The notes under the pieces were generated by a model that searched no databases, was not told the origin of the DNA, and saw nothing but the letters and a program-made list of their open reading frames with translations. Of a stretch of DNA of 64,000 nucleotides, positions 35,158 through 43,774 are shown in pieces (the first letter of the stretch is position 1; every line of letters starts with the position of its first letter). This DNA comes from G963662675 sp963676845 (GTDB lineage: Bacteria; Bacteroidota; Bacteroidia; Bacteroidales; Prolixibacteraceae): contig CAXXKK010000004.1 of NCBI GenBank assembly GCA_963676845.2, positions 1 to 64,000 of the forward strand. The letters are read 5' to 3'. The translations under genes were made by a program, and so were the position numbers.

Positions 35158-35640
35158 ATGGAAAGAATTGCCATATTTCCAGGATCCTTCGATCCGTTTA
35201 CAATTGGACATGAAAGTATCGTAAGACGCGCCCTCCCTATGTTTGATAAAATTGTCATCATGATCGGGTACAACTCCGATAAAAATTCATTCTTCAAACT
35301 TGAAAAAAGGGAAAACTGGATAAAACAGGTTTTTGAAAACGAGCCCAAAGTAAGCGTAATGTCCCATAAGGGTTTGACTGTCGATTTTTGTAAAACAGTT
35401 GGAGCAAATTATATCCTGAGAGGACTGAGGACTTCGTCTGATTTTGAATACGAAAGAGCCATCGCTCAAGTAAATAAAAAAATGCACCCACAAATTGAAA
35501 CTGTCTTCTTGCTAACAATGCCGGAACATACTCCGGTAACTTCGTCTATCGTCAGGGATATAATCCGCCACGGTGGCGATGCCGGGTTATTTTTACCCAA
35601 CGGCCTGAATAAAGATGAATTCAAAAATGATGAAAAATAG
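35158..35640 (+). CDS. coaD: phosphopantetheine adenylyltransferase
   Basis: A 160-residue nucleotidyltransferase making dephospho-CoA from 4'-phosphopantetheine and ATP. AIFPGSFDPFTIGH holds the T/HxGH-type motif, ILRGLRTSSDFEYE is the substrate loop and PVTSSIVRDI the ISSTxxR-type motif; length fits the family. Its end overlaps the start of the next gene by about 14 bp, which suggests coupled translation. Confidence 0.96.
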   Translation: MERIAIFPGSFDPFTIGHESIVRRALPMFDKIVIMIGYNSDKNSFFKLEKRENWIKQVFENEPKVSVMSHKGLTVDFCKTVGANYILRGLRTSSDFEYERAIAQVNKKMHPQIETVFLLTMPEHTPVTSSIVRDIIRHGGDAGLFLPNGLNKDEFKNDEK

Positions 35641-37051
35641 ACTTCTCCTGATCTTTATTTGTTTTTTGTTTTCTCATTTAAGTTTTGCCCAAAACAAAAC
35701 TACAACCATTCAGGGGAAAGCTCCGGAATATGCAGGATATTCCATTGATTTGTATCAAATTATTGACCCGTTTTCTGAGGAAAAAGAAACAGTTACAAAA
35801 ATAAAAATTGAAGAAGACGGAACTTTTACAAGTACACTTGATATTCAGGAAGTAACATTTTGTGAAGCTGATTTTGATGCCTGGCATGCACAAGTTTACC
35901 TGGAACCCGGGAAAGTTTACAACTTAGTTTTCCCGCCAATAAACAAAGTTAGCGATGTTCAAAAACGCAATCCTTTTTTCAATCCCGAGGTCATTTATTT
36001 TGGGTTGAAGAATGCTTTTGAAAGTGATATAAACCGCAAGATCGAGTCATTTGATCAAAGTTTTTCAGAAAACGAATATCAATTTTTCAATAAAATCTAT
36101 TATTCAAAATCAAGTTCGGCTGTAGATTCTTTGAAAGCAATAATGAACAATCTTTTCCCTACTTCCAACAATGTTTATTTTGAAGAATACAAACTCTATA
36201 AACTAGCAGCTGTTGAATATGCCCTTCACCAGGGAAAGGCCGAAAACTTTATAAAAACTTACTTCGTTGATAAAACACCAAACCTCCATATTAAACCCTG
36301 CCAACAACTTTTTGAGCAACTTTTCACAAATTATTTTTCTCATACAGGAAATTCAATTGGAGGAAGCGATTTTAACAGGTTAGTTGGCACTGCTGACTTG
36401 GAAGGAATGGAATCATATTTTATTACAAACAATGGATGGAACACAAACCTATCTCGGCTGGTTATACTGAGTTCAATTAACGACGCTTATAATCAAGGCC
36501 AATATTCAAAAAGAAGCCTTATTGCATTGTTGGATAAAATATCCGAAAGCAATTGGGAAACGTCTAAAAAGAGAATCGCAGATTCCTTAAAACAGACTCT
36601 TACTTATCTGGAAGAAGAAACAGAAGCTCCTCAAATTACGTTTAGTGATTTTAACGGAGAGTCTCATTCCTTATCCGAATTTAAAGGAGAATATGTTTAC
36701 CTTCATTTTACCAGTGTTGCAAACCCAATATGTCGCCAACACCTGGATTACATTAAAACCATTTCTACTGAATTGCAAAATCAAGTAATTTTTATTCTTT
36801 TAATTCCTGAAAGTGAATTTTCAATGAAAAATCAGATAGAAGGACAAAACTGGGCTGGTAATTTTTATACGATTTCCGAAAGAGAAATGGATAAGTACAA
36901 AATACAAACCTTTCCATCATCCTATTTAATCTCGAAAGAAGGAAACTTATTATTTTCTCAAGCTCCCAATCCTATGGATGGTTTTGCAAATAAATTCACG
37001 TCATATCTCAGACAACAACATTTAGAAGAACTAAGAAATCAAGCAAAATAA
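35627..37051 (+). CDS. TlpA-like thioredoxin-fold envelope protein lacking the CxxC pair
   Basis: A protein of about 474 residues with a signal peptide (hydrophobic residues 5-18, cut near SFAQ). The frame opens at 35615, but the signal peptide begins at the ATG pair 35627/35630, inside coaD. An N-terminal DUF4369-like part is followed by a helical middle and a thioredoxin-like C-terminal domain (about 345-465) with the cis-Pro strand TFPSSYLISKEG. Where TlpA/ResA proteins have WCxxC this one has ANPICRQ, so only one cysteine remains and disulfide exchange is unlikely in the normal way. It overlaps the convergent Nudix gene by 13 bp. Confidence 0.85.
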   Translation: MMKNRLLLIFICFLFSHLSFAQNKTTTIQGKAPEYAGYSIDLYQIIDPFSEEKETVTKIKIEEDGTFTSTLDIQEVTFCEADFDAWHAQVYLEPGKVYNLVFPPINKVSDVQKRNPFFNPEVIYFGLKNAFESDINRKIESFDQSFSENEYQFFNKIYYSKSSSAVDSLKAIMNNLFPTSNNVYFEEYKLYKLAAVEYALHQGKAENFIKTYFVDKTPNLHIKPCQQLFEQLFTNYFSHTGNSIGGSDFNRLVGTADLEGMESYFITNNGWNTNLSRLVILSSINDAYNQGQYSKRSLIALLDKISESNWETSKKRIADSLKQTLTYLEEETEAPQITFSDFNGESHSLSEFKGEYVYLHFTSVANPICRQHLDYIKTISTELQNQVIFILLIPESEFSMKNQIEGQNWAGNFYTISEREMDKYKIQTFPSSYLISKEGNLLFSQAPNPMDGFANKFTSYLRQQHLEELRNQAK

Positions 37052-37689
37052 TTATTTAATAATTCCTGCAGGTTTCGGTAAGTTGACTGATATACCTCTT
37101 CCAAATCATTTTTTGCAAACCACTTAACCTCCTCAATCTGCTCTTCCTCTTGAGGTTTTGGATCATCATTTCCCTCATACAACATTTCAAACCAATGTGT
37201 TTCTTTCCAAACCAGATTCCGGTCACCCTCAATATAAGGTGAATGATATAAATGAAAAGTTGAAGGCAATGGTTTTATCAATTTCAAACCAGTTACTCCG
37301 CACTCCTCCTCCACTTCACGAAAAGCTGCATTAACCGGCGATTCATTTTTTTCAATTTTACCTTTGGGCAAATCCCATCTCCCAAATCTTTTAATAAACA
37401 AGAACTCATCCTTTTTATTTTTCACCAGTCCACCCGCAGCAGGAATATCGGTAAATGTTTTTCGAATTTGATCATATAGCACATTCTTCATTTTCAATGA
37501 AAATTGTATTTCTTCAGCATATTTTCCTTCCAGAACCTCTTTCAAAAAAACATAAAACTCACCAACACCCTCAATATCAACACATTCACCAACGTTAATT
37601 TTCAGTAAATTGTCTTTTATCAACTTAAAAGCCAACAAGGAATCATTGAAAAAAACTTTGTACATTTGCGGTGAATTCAGAATAAACAT
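37039..37689 (-). CDS. Nudix hydrolase
   Basis: A 216-residue protein with an intact Nudix box GKIEKNESPVNAAFREVEEE (positions about 116-138 with the following CG), which binds Mg and hydrolyses nucleoside-diphosphate-linked substrates. The first 75 residues are an extra N-terminal domain typical of Bacteroidota members. ATG at 37665 (MYKVFF) is an alternative start; the longer start leaves only 8 bp to pyrE. It is divergent from pyrE, and its 3' end overlaps the TlpA-like gene. Confidence 0.9.
   Translation of the reverse strand: MFILNSPQMYKVFFNDSLLAFKLIKDNLLKINVGECVDIEGVGEFYVFLKEVLEGKYAEEIQFSLKMKNVLYDQIRKTFTDIPAAGGLVKNKKDEFLFIKRFGRWDLPKGKIEKNESPVNAAFREVEEECGVTGLKLIKPLPSTFHLYHSPYIEGDRNLVWKETHWFEMLYEGNDDPKPQEEEQIEEVKWFAKNDLEEVYQSTYRNLQELLNNYFA
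37661..37668 (+). promoter_or_regulatory. possible pyrE promoter -7 element
   Basis: TACATTTG matches TAnnTTTG, 29 bp before the pyrE ATG, and lies within the first codons of the divergent Nudix gene. No -33 TTG at the right spacing. Confidence 0.45.
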
Positions 37690-37697
37690 TAAACATT

Positions 37698-38330
37698 ATG
37701 CAAGACATCCATTTGGAAGTAACAAAGAAACTAGTACAAATTAACACAATAAAAATCCAACCTTCAACACCTTTTACATGGGCATCGGGATGGAAAGCAC
37801 CAATTTACTGCGATAATCGGAAAATTTTGTCTTTTCCAGAAGCAAGAACTTTTATTCGTGATCAGTTTGTTAAATTGATACGTGAAAAGTATCCTGAAGC
37901 AGAAGTAATTGCAGGTGTTGCAACAGGAGCAATTGCACATGGTGTATTGGTCGCGGAAGAACTTGGTTTGCCTTTCGTTTACGTTCGTGCGAAACCTAAA
38001 GGTCACGGTTTAGAAAACTTAATTGAAGGAGATTTAAAAGCAGGACAAAAAGTTGTTGTGATTGAAGATCTTGTCTCAACAGGTATTAGTAGTTTGAAAG
38101 CTGCTGAAGCAATTAGTAATTTTGGAGGTGATGTATTAGGAATGATGGCTATTTTTACTTACAACTTTCCAATTGCAAAAGAAAACTTTGAAAAACAAGG
38201 GATTGAATTAACAACCTTAAGCAAGTATCAAACTTTACTTGAAGTTGCATTGGAATCAGGAGACATCAAAGAAAGTGAAATTGATTCTTTAAATCAATGG
38301 AGAGAAGATCCTGCAAATTGGGGAAAATAA
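37698..38330 (+). CDS. pyrE: orotate phosphoribosyltransferase
   Basis: A 210-residue type I phosphoribosyltransferase of pyrimidine synthesis, joining orotate and PRPP. TWASGWKAPIYCDNRK is the orotate-side motif, YVRAKPKGHG the flexible loop, and VVVIEDLVSTGISS the PRPP-binding motif with the two acidic residues. It is followed by a good terminator, so it is monocistronic, and pairs divergently with the Nudix gene. Confidence 0.95.
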   Translation: MQDIHLEVTKKLVQINTIKIQPSTPFTWASGWKAPIYCDNRKILSFPEARTFIRDQFVKLIREKYPEAEVIAGVATGAIAHGVLVAEELGLPFVYVRAKPKGHGLENLIEGDLKAGQKVVVIEDLVSTGISSLKAAEAISNFGGDVLGMMAIFTYNFPIAKENFEKQGIELTTLSKYQTLLEVALESGDIKESEIDSLNQWREDPANWGK

Positions 38331-38353
38331 AAAAGCATTCTCACAAAACATAT

Positions 38354-38383
38354 ATCCTCGGTAAAATACCGGGGATTTTTTTT
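38354..38383 (+). terminator. pyrE terminator
   Basis: A 9-bp stem ATCCTCGGT / ACCGGGGAT with a 5-nt loop is followed by eight T residues, 24 bp after the pyrE stop. Confidence 0.9.
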
Positions 38384-38468
38384 GCTCTTTTTTATCCGAA
38401 CAGACATCTAATAAATTAGTGCAATACATATTTTTTTCAAATATTTGCACTCTCAAAATTAAGACACA

Positions 38469-38918
38469 ATGGGAATCAACAAATACGTTAGCGAAATCAA
38501 AGAAGTCAATCATAATCAATTAGTCGTTTATAATTATCTTTCAAATTTTGAAAACCTTTCAAAATACATGAACGATGGACTTCTCTCAAAAATCAACGAG
38601 CAAGTACCTCAAATAAAAATAAGTGATTTTGAATCAGACGAAGATTCTTGCCGCATGAACATTACTGGGATGGGAGTTGCTGAGATACGTGTTGTTGAAC
38701 GTGAACCTTCAAAAACAATAAAAGTTGCCAGTTCCGGAAAGTTACCTATTGGTATCACATTCTGGATTCAATTGCTTCCTGTTTCTCCCTATCAAACTAA
38801 AATGAGATTGACTCTTCATGCAGATATGAGTGCCATGATTAAAATGATGATTAATAAAAAGCTTGAAGATGGCATAAACCAATTAGCAGAAACACTAACT
38901 CAGTTACCCTACCATTAA
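38469..38918 (+). CDS. SRPBCC-fold protein
   Basis: A 149-residue protein with the START/polyketide-cyclase-like arrangement: an opening strand, helices around YNYLSNFENLSKYMND, then strands ending in QTKMRLTLHADMSAMIKMMI and the long C-terminal helix. SRPBCC proteins bind hydrophobic ligands in a cavity; no ligand can be named. It follows pyrE beyond a terminator and is monocistronic. Confidence 0.8.
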   Translation: MGINKYVSEIKEVNHNQLVVYNYLSNFENLSKYMNDGLLSKINEQVPQIKISDFESDEDSCRMNITGMGVAEIRVVEREPSKTIKVASSGKLPIGITFWIQLLPVSPYQTKMRLTLHADMSAMIKMMINKKLEDGINQLAETLTQLPYH

Positions 38919-39429
38919 TTGTAACATCAGCCAAGCTCGTTTTCTTTATGCATTTCATATATATACATAATTTTAGCATTACTAAACATACTAGATGCTA
39001 AAATTCTTAATCTCATTACTATTTCCATTCCATTCTATCAATTTCTTATCAAAACAACTCTTTTTACCGTCCTAAACACAAAAATATTCACATCTCTCTT
39101 TCTGTTAACAAAGCAACACATTCCTCTTATTTTATGTTAATACATAACTTTGAAATGGATAAATCATAAAATAAAAAAGAGACATAAGTTCATAATTAAA
39201 CAAAAGTATCAGAATTATGACATTTTCTCTTTTGATACCTCAAAATAGAGAAATAATCATAGAATAAACCCCTATGATAATTATCACATTAACATAAAAC
39301 AAAACAAGTACAATATCTAATAGCATTTCATACATTTGTGATGATAAAAACATACTGGCGTTTGTTTTTTGTTTAATAATCTAGTCCATCCGGACAAGAT
39401 CAAGTTAACATTATTTAAGACCTAACACT
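38919..39429 (+). other. 511-bp AT-rich gap upstream of the LRR protein
   Basis: No gene, RNA or clear hairpin was seen. A -7-like TACATTTG occurs at 39331-39338 and would give a leader of about 85 nt for the LRR gene; no -33 element goes with it. The remainder is AT-rich with scattered A and T runs. Confidence 0.5.
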
Positions 39430-42400
39430 ATGAAGGTAAGATTTTTACTAATAGTGTTGTTATCAGCTATGTCAAACATATTGTATGGCCAATTGACATA
39501 TGTGCCTGATGACAACTTTGAACAAGCATTAATCAATCTTGGCTGTGATTCTGGCGAACTAGATGATTATGTTCCTACTTTAAATATCAACAGAGTCTGC
39601 AGTTTATACGTTAATAATGAAAATATTTCAGATTTAACTGGAATTGAAGACTTCACTGCACTACAATACTTATCTTGTTCAAATAATAATCTTTCTTCTA
39701 TTGATTTAAGTCATAATAAAATACTTACAAGCTTATTTTGCGCTTTCAATCAACTAACAAATTTAGATGTTAGTCACAACACAATACTTACCAATATATA
39801 CTGCAACAACAACCATATTTCGACAATCGATCTTACACATAACGAACTTTTAGCGAATTTGTACTGCTACAATAATGATTTTTCCAATTTAGACGTAAGT
39901 TATAATCCTGTATTAACAAATCTGGACTGCCATTCCAATAATTTAACAAGCCTTGATCTATCACACAACGAGTCATTAACAACATTAAATTGTAGCTATA
40001 ACGAATTAAACGAATTAAAAATAAGAGACATAGCAGGATTGGAAATTATATATTGTCATTATAATAATCTAGAGGGAATTGATCTCAATAATCATTCTCA
40101 CCTTCTTAATCTTAACTGTAGTAGCAATAATTTATTATCGTTAGATGTAACCGACAACAAAGATCTTACTTATTTAAATTGTAACTATAACAAAATCCCA
40201 GAATTAGATATAACAAACAACAGCAGACTAGGACAATTGTATTGTAGGAATAATTACATTAGCAATACACTTGATGCATCTAATTTACGAAATCTGTATA
40301 CTTTAGAATGTCGAAATAATAATATACCAAATCTCGATGTTAGCCAATGCTCAAAACTCGAAGAATTGTATTGTCAGGGAAATGACATCGAAAATATTGA
40401 TTTAACTGGCTGTAGTTCAATTACTGATTTATATTGCTATAACAACAAAATAGTAAATCTCAATTTAGCAGATTGTCACGAACTTTACTATTTACATTGC
40501 TACAACAATAAAATTAACAATATCAATGTTAGTCAATGCTCTAACTTGCGTTATCTAAATTGCCAAAATAACAACATATCAAATCTAGACTTAAGCAACA
40601 ATACAAATCTTGCTTCATTAAATTGTAGCAGAAATCAACTACCAACATTAGACATAACAAACAACCGGATTTCGAGCTTAGATTGTGCAAAAAATAAGCT
40701 GACATTTGAAAGTTTGGAACCTATTGCTGATTTATATTATTTTGACTACGCACCGCAAGATAGTATTGGAACAAACGAAAGCTTAATATTTAATGCTGGA
40801 GAAAATTATTCATATGATTTAATTGTTGGAGGCAATTACAACATCTATCAATGGTATAAAGATGGCATACAATTACCTTATCAAACTTCATCAACATTAA
40901 ATTTATCTAATCTATCAATTCTAGATGACGGAGTATATACATGCGTAGTACGCAACAATTTATTACCTGAACTTATTTTATTTTCCAGGCAAATACATCT
41001 ATCTATTTTATTTGACAATATTTCTCCATCAAATATTATCCTTTCAAACACCTATATTAATGAAGGAATTCCTATCGGAACAGAAGTTGGTACTTTTAAC
41101 ACAGTTGATGAAAACAATGGAGATGCTTTTACATATTCATTCACAAGTGGATTAGAAGATAATGATAATGACAAATTTATCATTGTAGGAAATAAACTTA
41201 TAGTAAACAGTGAAATCAATTACGAATTAAAAAACTCATACAACATTCAAGTAGAAACAACAGATTTACTAAGTGAAACATTTTCAAAATCGTTTATAAT
41301 AACAGTTAACAATGAAAATGAGTCTCCTACTGATTTAATCTTATCAAACAACTCGATTGATGAAAATTCATCCATTGGAACTGAAATTGGTATTCTTTCA
41401 ACAACTGATGAAGATATTAATGAAACATTTAACTATAACCTTATTCAAGGAGAAGGAGATACAGACAATTCCCGTTTTACAATCACAGAGAATAAATTAC
41501 TTTCGAACTTCATGTTTGATTTCGAAACCCAAACATCATATTCTGTCCGTATTCAAACAACTGACAGCGATGGAAACACTTTTGAAAAACAATTTAATAT
41601 CTCTGTGACCAATTTAGATGAGGGGCCAACAGACCTTCTTTTATCGAATAATACAATTACAGAAAACTTAGCCGTTGGAACAGAAATTGGATCACTATCC
41701 TCTTTGAGTGACAATGATGACACAACATTTACATATGCGTTTATATCAGGTGAAGGAGATCAGGATAATTCAAGTTTTACAATTAATGGTGATAAATTAT
41801 TATCAAATGATGAATTTAATTACGAAGAAAAAGCCATCTATTTTATTCGCATTAAAACCACAGATAATAACGATGAATCATTTGAGAAAGCATTTACAAT
41901 TTTAATAAATGATACAAACGATCCAGTTAATAACATTACACTATCCTTAATTTACGAAAATATAAATGAAGATATTGAACTAGGAACTCTCGTTGGTATT
42001 TTTAGCACAGATGACGATGACGCCTATGATGAATATGAATTCACCTTTGTTCAAGGTGAAGGTCAGGATGACAATAATAAATTTACAATATCAAATAATT
42101 CTTTATTTATATCCTCATACATTAATTATCATTGGACACCAACAGTTTCAATTCGGGTAAAGGCATCCAATAATCAGGGTGATGAAATAACTAAAATATT
42201 TGAAATTGACATTAATGATATCATTGAAACAAATTTAGATACAGAAATTGAAAAAAGTATTGAAGTTAACCTCTTCCCAAACCCAACAAGTGACATTCTT
42301 TATGTAGATTGTAAAAATCCTTATGGTTACCTTTATTTGTATAATCTTTCAGGCACAAAAATAGCTCATCAAGAAATAACAAGTAGCACTACAGAAATAA

Positions 42401-42486
42401 ATGTTTCAAGCTATCCTCCTGGAATATATTTAATCAAAGTTGAATCTGATGGAATTATTGAAACTCAAAAATTCATAAAAAAATAA
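39430..42486 (+). CDS. secreted leucine-rich-repeat and cadherin-like protein with T9SS sorting domain
   Basis: A 1018-residue protein with a signal peptide (residues 1-20). Residues about 65-435 hold some seventeen leucine-rich repeats of 20-22 residues with the theme L-x-C-x-x-N-x-L-x-x-L-D-L/V-S, where the cysteine recurs at the same place in most units. An Ig-like stretch follows (about 445-520; DDGVYTCVV). Then come four cadherin-like repeats of about 100 residues (about 530-930), each opening like NIILSNTYINEGIPIGTEVG. The C-terminal 70 residues (VNLFPNPTSDILYV to KFIKK) are a type A sorting domain of type IX secretion. It is expected on the cell surface, binding proteins or glycans. 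It is a single gene with its own terminator. Confidence 0.92.
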   Translation: MKVRFLLIVLLSAMSNILYGQLTYVPDDNFEQALINLGCDSGELDDYVPTLNINRVCSLYVNNENISDLTGIEDFTALQYLSCSNNNLSSIDLSHNKILTSLFCAFNQLTNLDVSHNTILTNIYCNNNHISTIDLTHNELLANLYCYNNDFSNLDVSYNPVLTNLDCHSNNLTSLDLSHNESLTTLNCSYNELNELKIRDIAGLEIIYCHYNNLEGIDLNNHSHLLNLNCSSNNLLSLDVTDNKDLTYLNCNYNKIPELDITNNSRLGQLYCRNNYISNTLDASNLRNLYTLECRNNNIPNLDVSQCSKLEELYCQGNDIENIDLTGCSSITDLYCYNNKIVNLNLADCHELYYLHCYNNKINNINVSQCSNLRYLNCQNNNISNLDLSNNTNLASLNCSRNQLPTLDITNNRISSLDCAKNKLTFESLEPIADLYYFDYAPQDSIGTNESLIFNAGENYSYDLIVGGNYNIYQWYKDGIQLPYQTSSTLNLSNLSILDDGVYTCVVRNNLLPELILFSRQIHLSILFDNISPSNIILSNTYINEGIPIGTEVGTFNTVDENNGDAFTYSFTSGLEDNDNDKFIIVGNKLIVNSEINYELKNSYNIQVETTDLLSETFSKSFIITVNNENESPTDLILSNNSIDENSSIGTEIGILSTTDEDINETFNYNLIQGEGDTDNSRFTITENKLLSNFMFDFETQTSYSVRIQTTDSDGNTFEKQFNISVTNLDEGPTDLLLSNNTITENLAVGTEIGSLSSLSDNDDTTFTYAFISGEGDQDNSSFTINGDKLLSNDEFNYEEKAIYFIRIKTTDNNDESFEKAFTILINDTNDPVNNITLSLIYENINEDIELGTLVGIFSTDDDDAYDEYEFTFVQGEGQDDNNKFTISNNSLFISSYINYHWTPTVSIRVKASNNQGDEITKIFEIDINDIIETNLDTEIEKSIEVNLFPNPTSDILYVDCKNPYGYLYLYNLSGTKIAHQEITSSTTEINVSSYPPGIYLIKVESDGIIETQKFIKK

Positions 42487-42492
42487 TCAAAT

Positions 42493-42525
42493 AAAAAAGC
42501 TCTCATTGAATTGAGAGCTTTTTTT
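42493..42525. terminator. bidirectional terminator between the LRR gene and birA
   Basis: A 13-bp stem AAAAAAGCTCTCA / TGAGAGCTTTTTT (42493-42505 with 42512-42524) with a 6-nt loop and T-runs on both strands. It begins 7 bp after the LRR stop and touches the birA stop on the other strand. Confidence 0.9.
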
Positions 42526-43279
42526 AGATATATCCAACTTCCTTGAAATGATATTCATGTAAGATTCCATTTTCCTCTTCGATACAAAGCTGACCAATTT
42601 CATTTACTCCTGTAATTTTTCCTTTATACCTATGAGATTTATCTCTAAACTCATGATACTCTTCTAAACGATAAAGTTTTTCTTTAAAGTTTTTGTCAAT
42701 TAAATCAAACATTTTCTGCTTCTAACAACTGATAAAAATGCTCAAAATGATTTATCAATTTTATAAGTACTTCCTGAATATCAAAATATTTACCAACAAG
42801 CTGTTTCAATGAAACCGGGTTAGGGAGCATCCGATAAAAAATTTTCCTGATTGATATTCAATCCCACTCCAATAATTGTCTGGCTAATCTGGCTATTCAT
42901 AATTGCATTCTCTATGAGAATTCCACAAATCTTTTTTATCCTTTACATAAATATCATTGGGCCATTTTATTTTCACATGCTCAACATACTCGCTTAACAA
43001 AGCATCCAAGGCCAGGCAAATCACCTTCGATAACATATACTGTTTGCTTACTTCAAGAAAATGAGGTCTCATAAAAATAGAAAAAGTCAGGTTTTTCCAG
43101 GCTCACTCTCCCAGCTATTATTTATTTGCCCCCTCCCGGCAGTCTGATCATATGCCAAAAAGACAGTCCTGTTTTGTACTTCATTATCACGAACTTGCGC
43201 AGTGGCATAGTTATTGGTACTTTCTGTTCGGTCGATCTGGATGAGGGGTATAGCCAACAGTTTGTGACATATCGTCCAT
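42524..43279 (-). pseudogene. birA: biotin--[acetyl-CoA-carboxylase] ligase, broken by about five frameshifts
   Basis: Joining short frames on the minus strand gives a near-complete BirA: DRTESTNNYA, the biotin loop TAGRGQINNSW, LTFSIFMRPHF, KWPNDIYV, ICGILIENA, IIGVGLNIN and the C-terminal SH3-like tail starting MFDLIDKNF. Breaks lie near 43250-43270, at the T-run 43092-43096 (one base short), at T6 42932-42937 (one extra), at GGG 42823-42825 (one extra), and at T4 42712-42715 (one short). Only the tail is open for more than about 60 codons. Conserved catalytic motifs are all intact, so the breaks are recent or are base-calling errors. BirA charges biotin carboxyl-carrier proteins and is normally needed for life. 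The divergent rsfS neighbour is the usual one for birA in Bacteroidota. Confidence 0.85.
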
Positions 43280-43364
43280 CTAATAATAATTCGTATTAAG
43301 TATTTTTTTAATTTTCAGGTTATTACCCGTCAACATTTAAAACCACAATATAAATGAAAAAATT

Positions 43365-43372
43365 TATCTTTG
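43365..43372 (+). promoter_or_regulatory. possible rsfS-ftsH promoter -7 element
   Basis: TATCTTTG matches TAnnTTTG, 18 bp before the rsfS ATG; it would give a leader of only about 12 nt. No TTG 19-21 bp upstream. Confidence 0.5.
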
Positions 43373-43390
43373 TATTTCTACTAAATATTT

Positions 43391-43768
43391 ATGAATAAAA
43401 CAAAGAACGAGCGAGACACAGAAAAAGTACTGGATGCAATTATTGAAGGTATTGAGAGGAAGAAGGGACATGATATTATTAAAATTGATTTGACAAAAAT
43501 TAATCACTCCGAATGCAGTTATTTTATCGTATGCCATGGTAACTCCACAACACAAGTTGATGCTATTGCACACTCGGTTGAGGATACGGTTGATGAACTA
43601 ATTGGAGAAAAGGCGTGGCATAAAGACGGATACAAAAACTCATTGTGGGTTCTCCTTGATTATGCAGATATAATGGTTCACATATTTCAGCACGAAACCC
43701 GAGATTTCTACAACATTGAAAACCTTTGGGCTGATGCATCTATTGAAGAAGTAAAAACGGATAATTAG
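43391..43768 (+). CDS. rsfS: ribosome silencing factor RsfS
   Basis: A 125-residue protein of the RsfS/YbeB/Iojap family, which binds ribosomal protein uL14 and blocks subunit joining when nutrients are scarce. HSECSYFIVCHGNSTTQVDAIA and the C-terminal VLLDYADIMVHIFQHETRDFYNIENLW are the family signatures. It is 6 bp before ftsH and probably heads the transcript that runs on to the phospholipid genes. Confidence 0.95.
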   Translation: MNKTKNERDTEKVLDAIIEGIERKKGHDIIKIDLTKINHSECSYFIVCHGNSTTQVDAIAHSVEDTVDELIGEKAWHKDGYKNSLWVLLDYADIMVHIFQHETRDFYNIENLWADASIEEVKTDN

Positions 43769-43774
43769 AAATAA

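Noticed and set aside
42905..43279. Small separate genes in the birA region
   Set aside because: The short frames join into one BirA sequence in order, so they are pieces of one gene.
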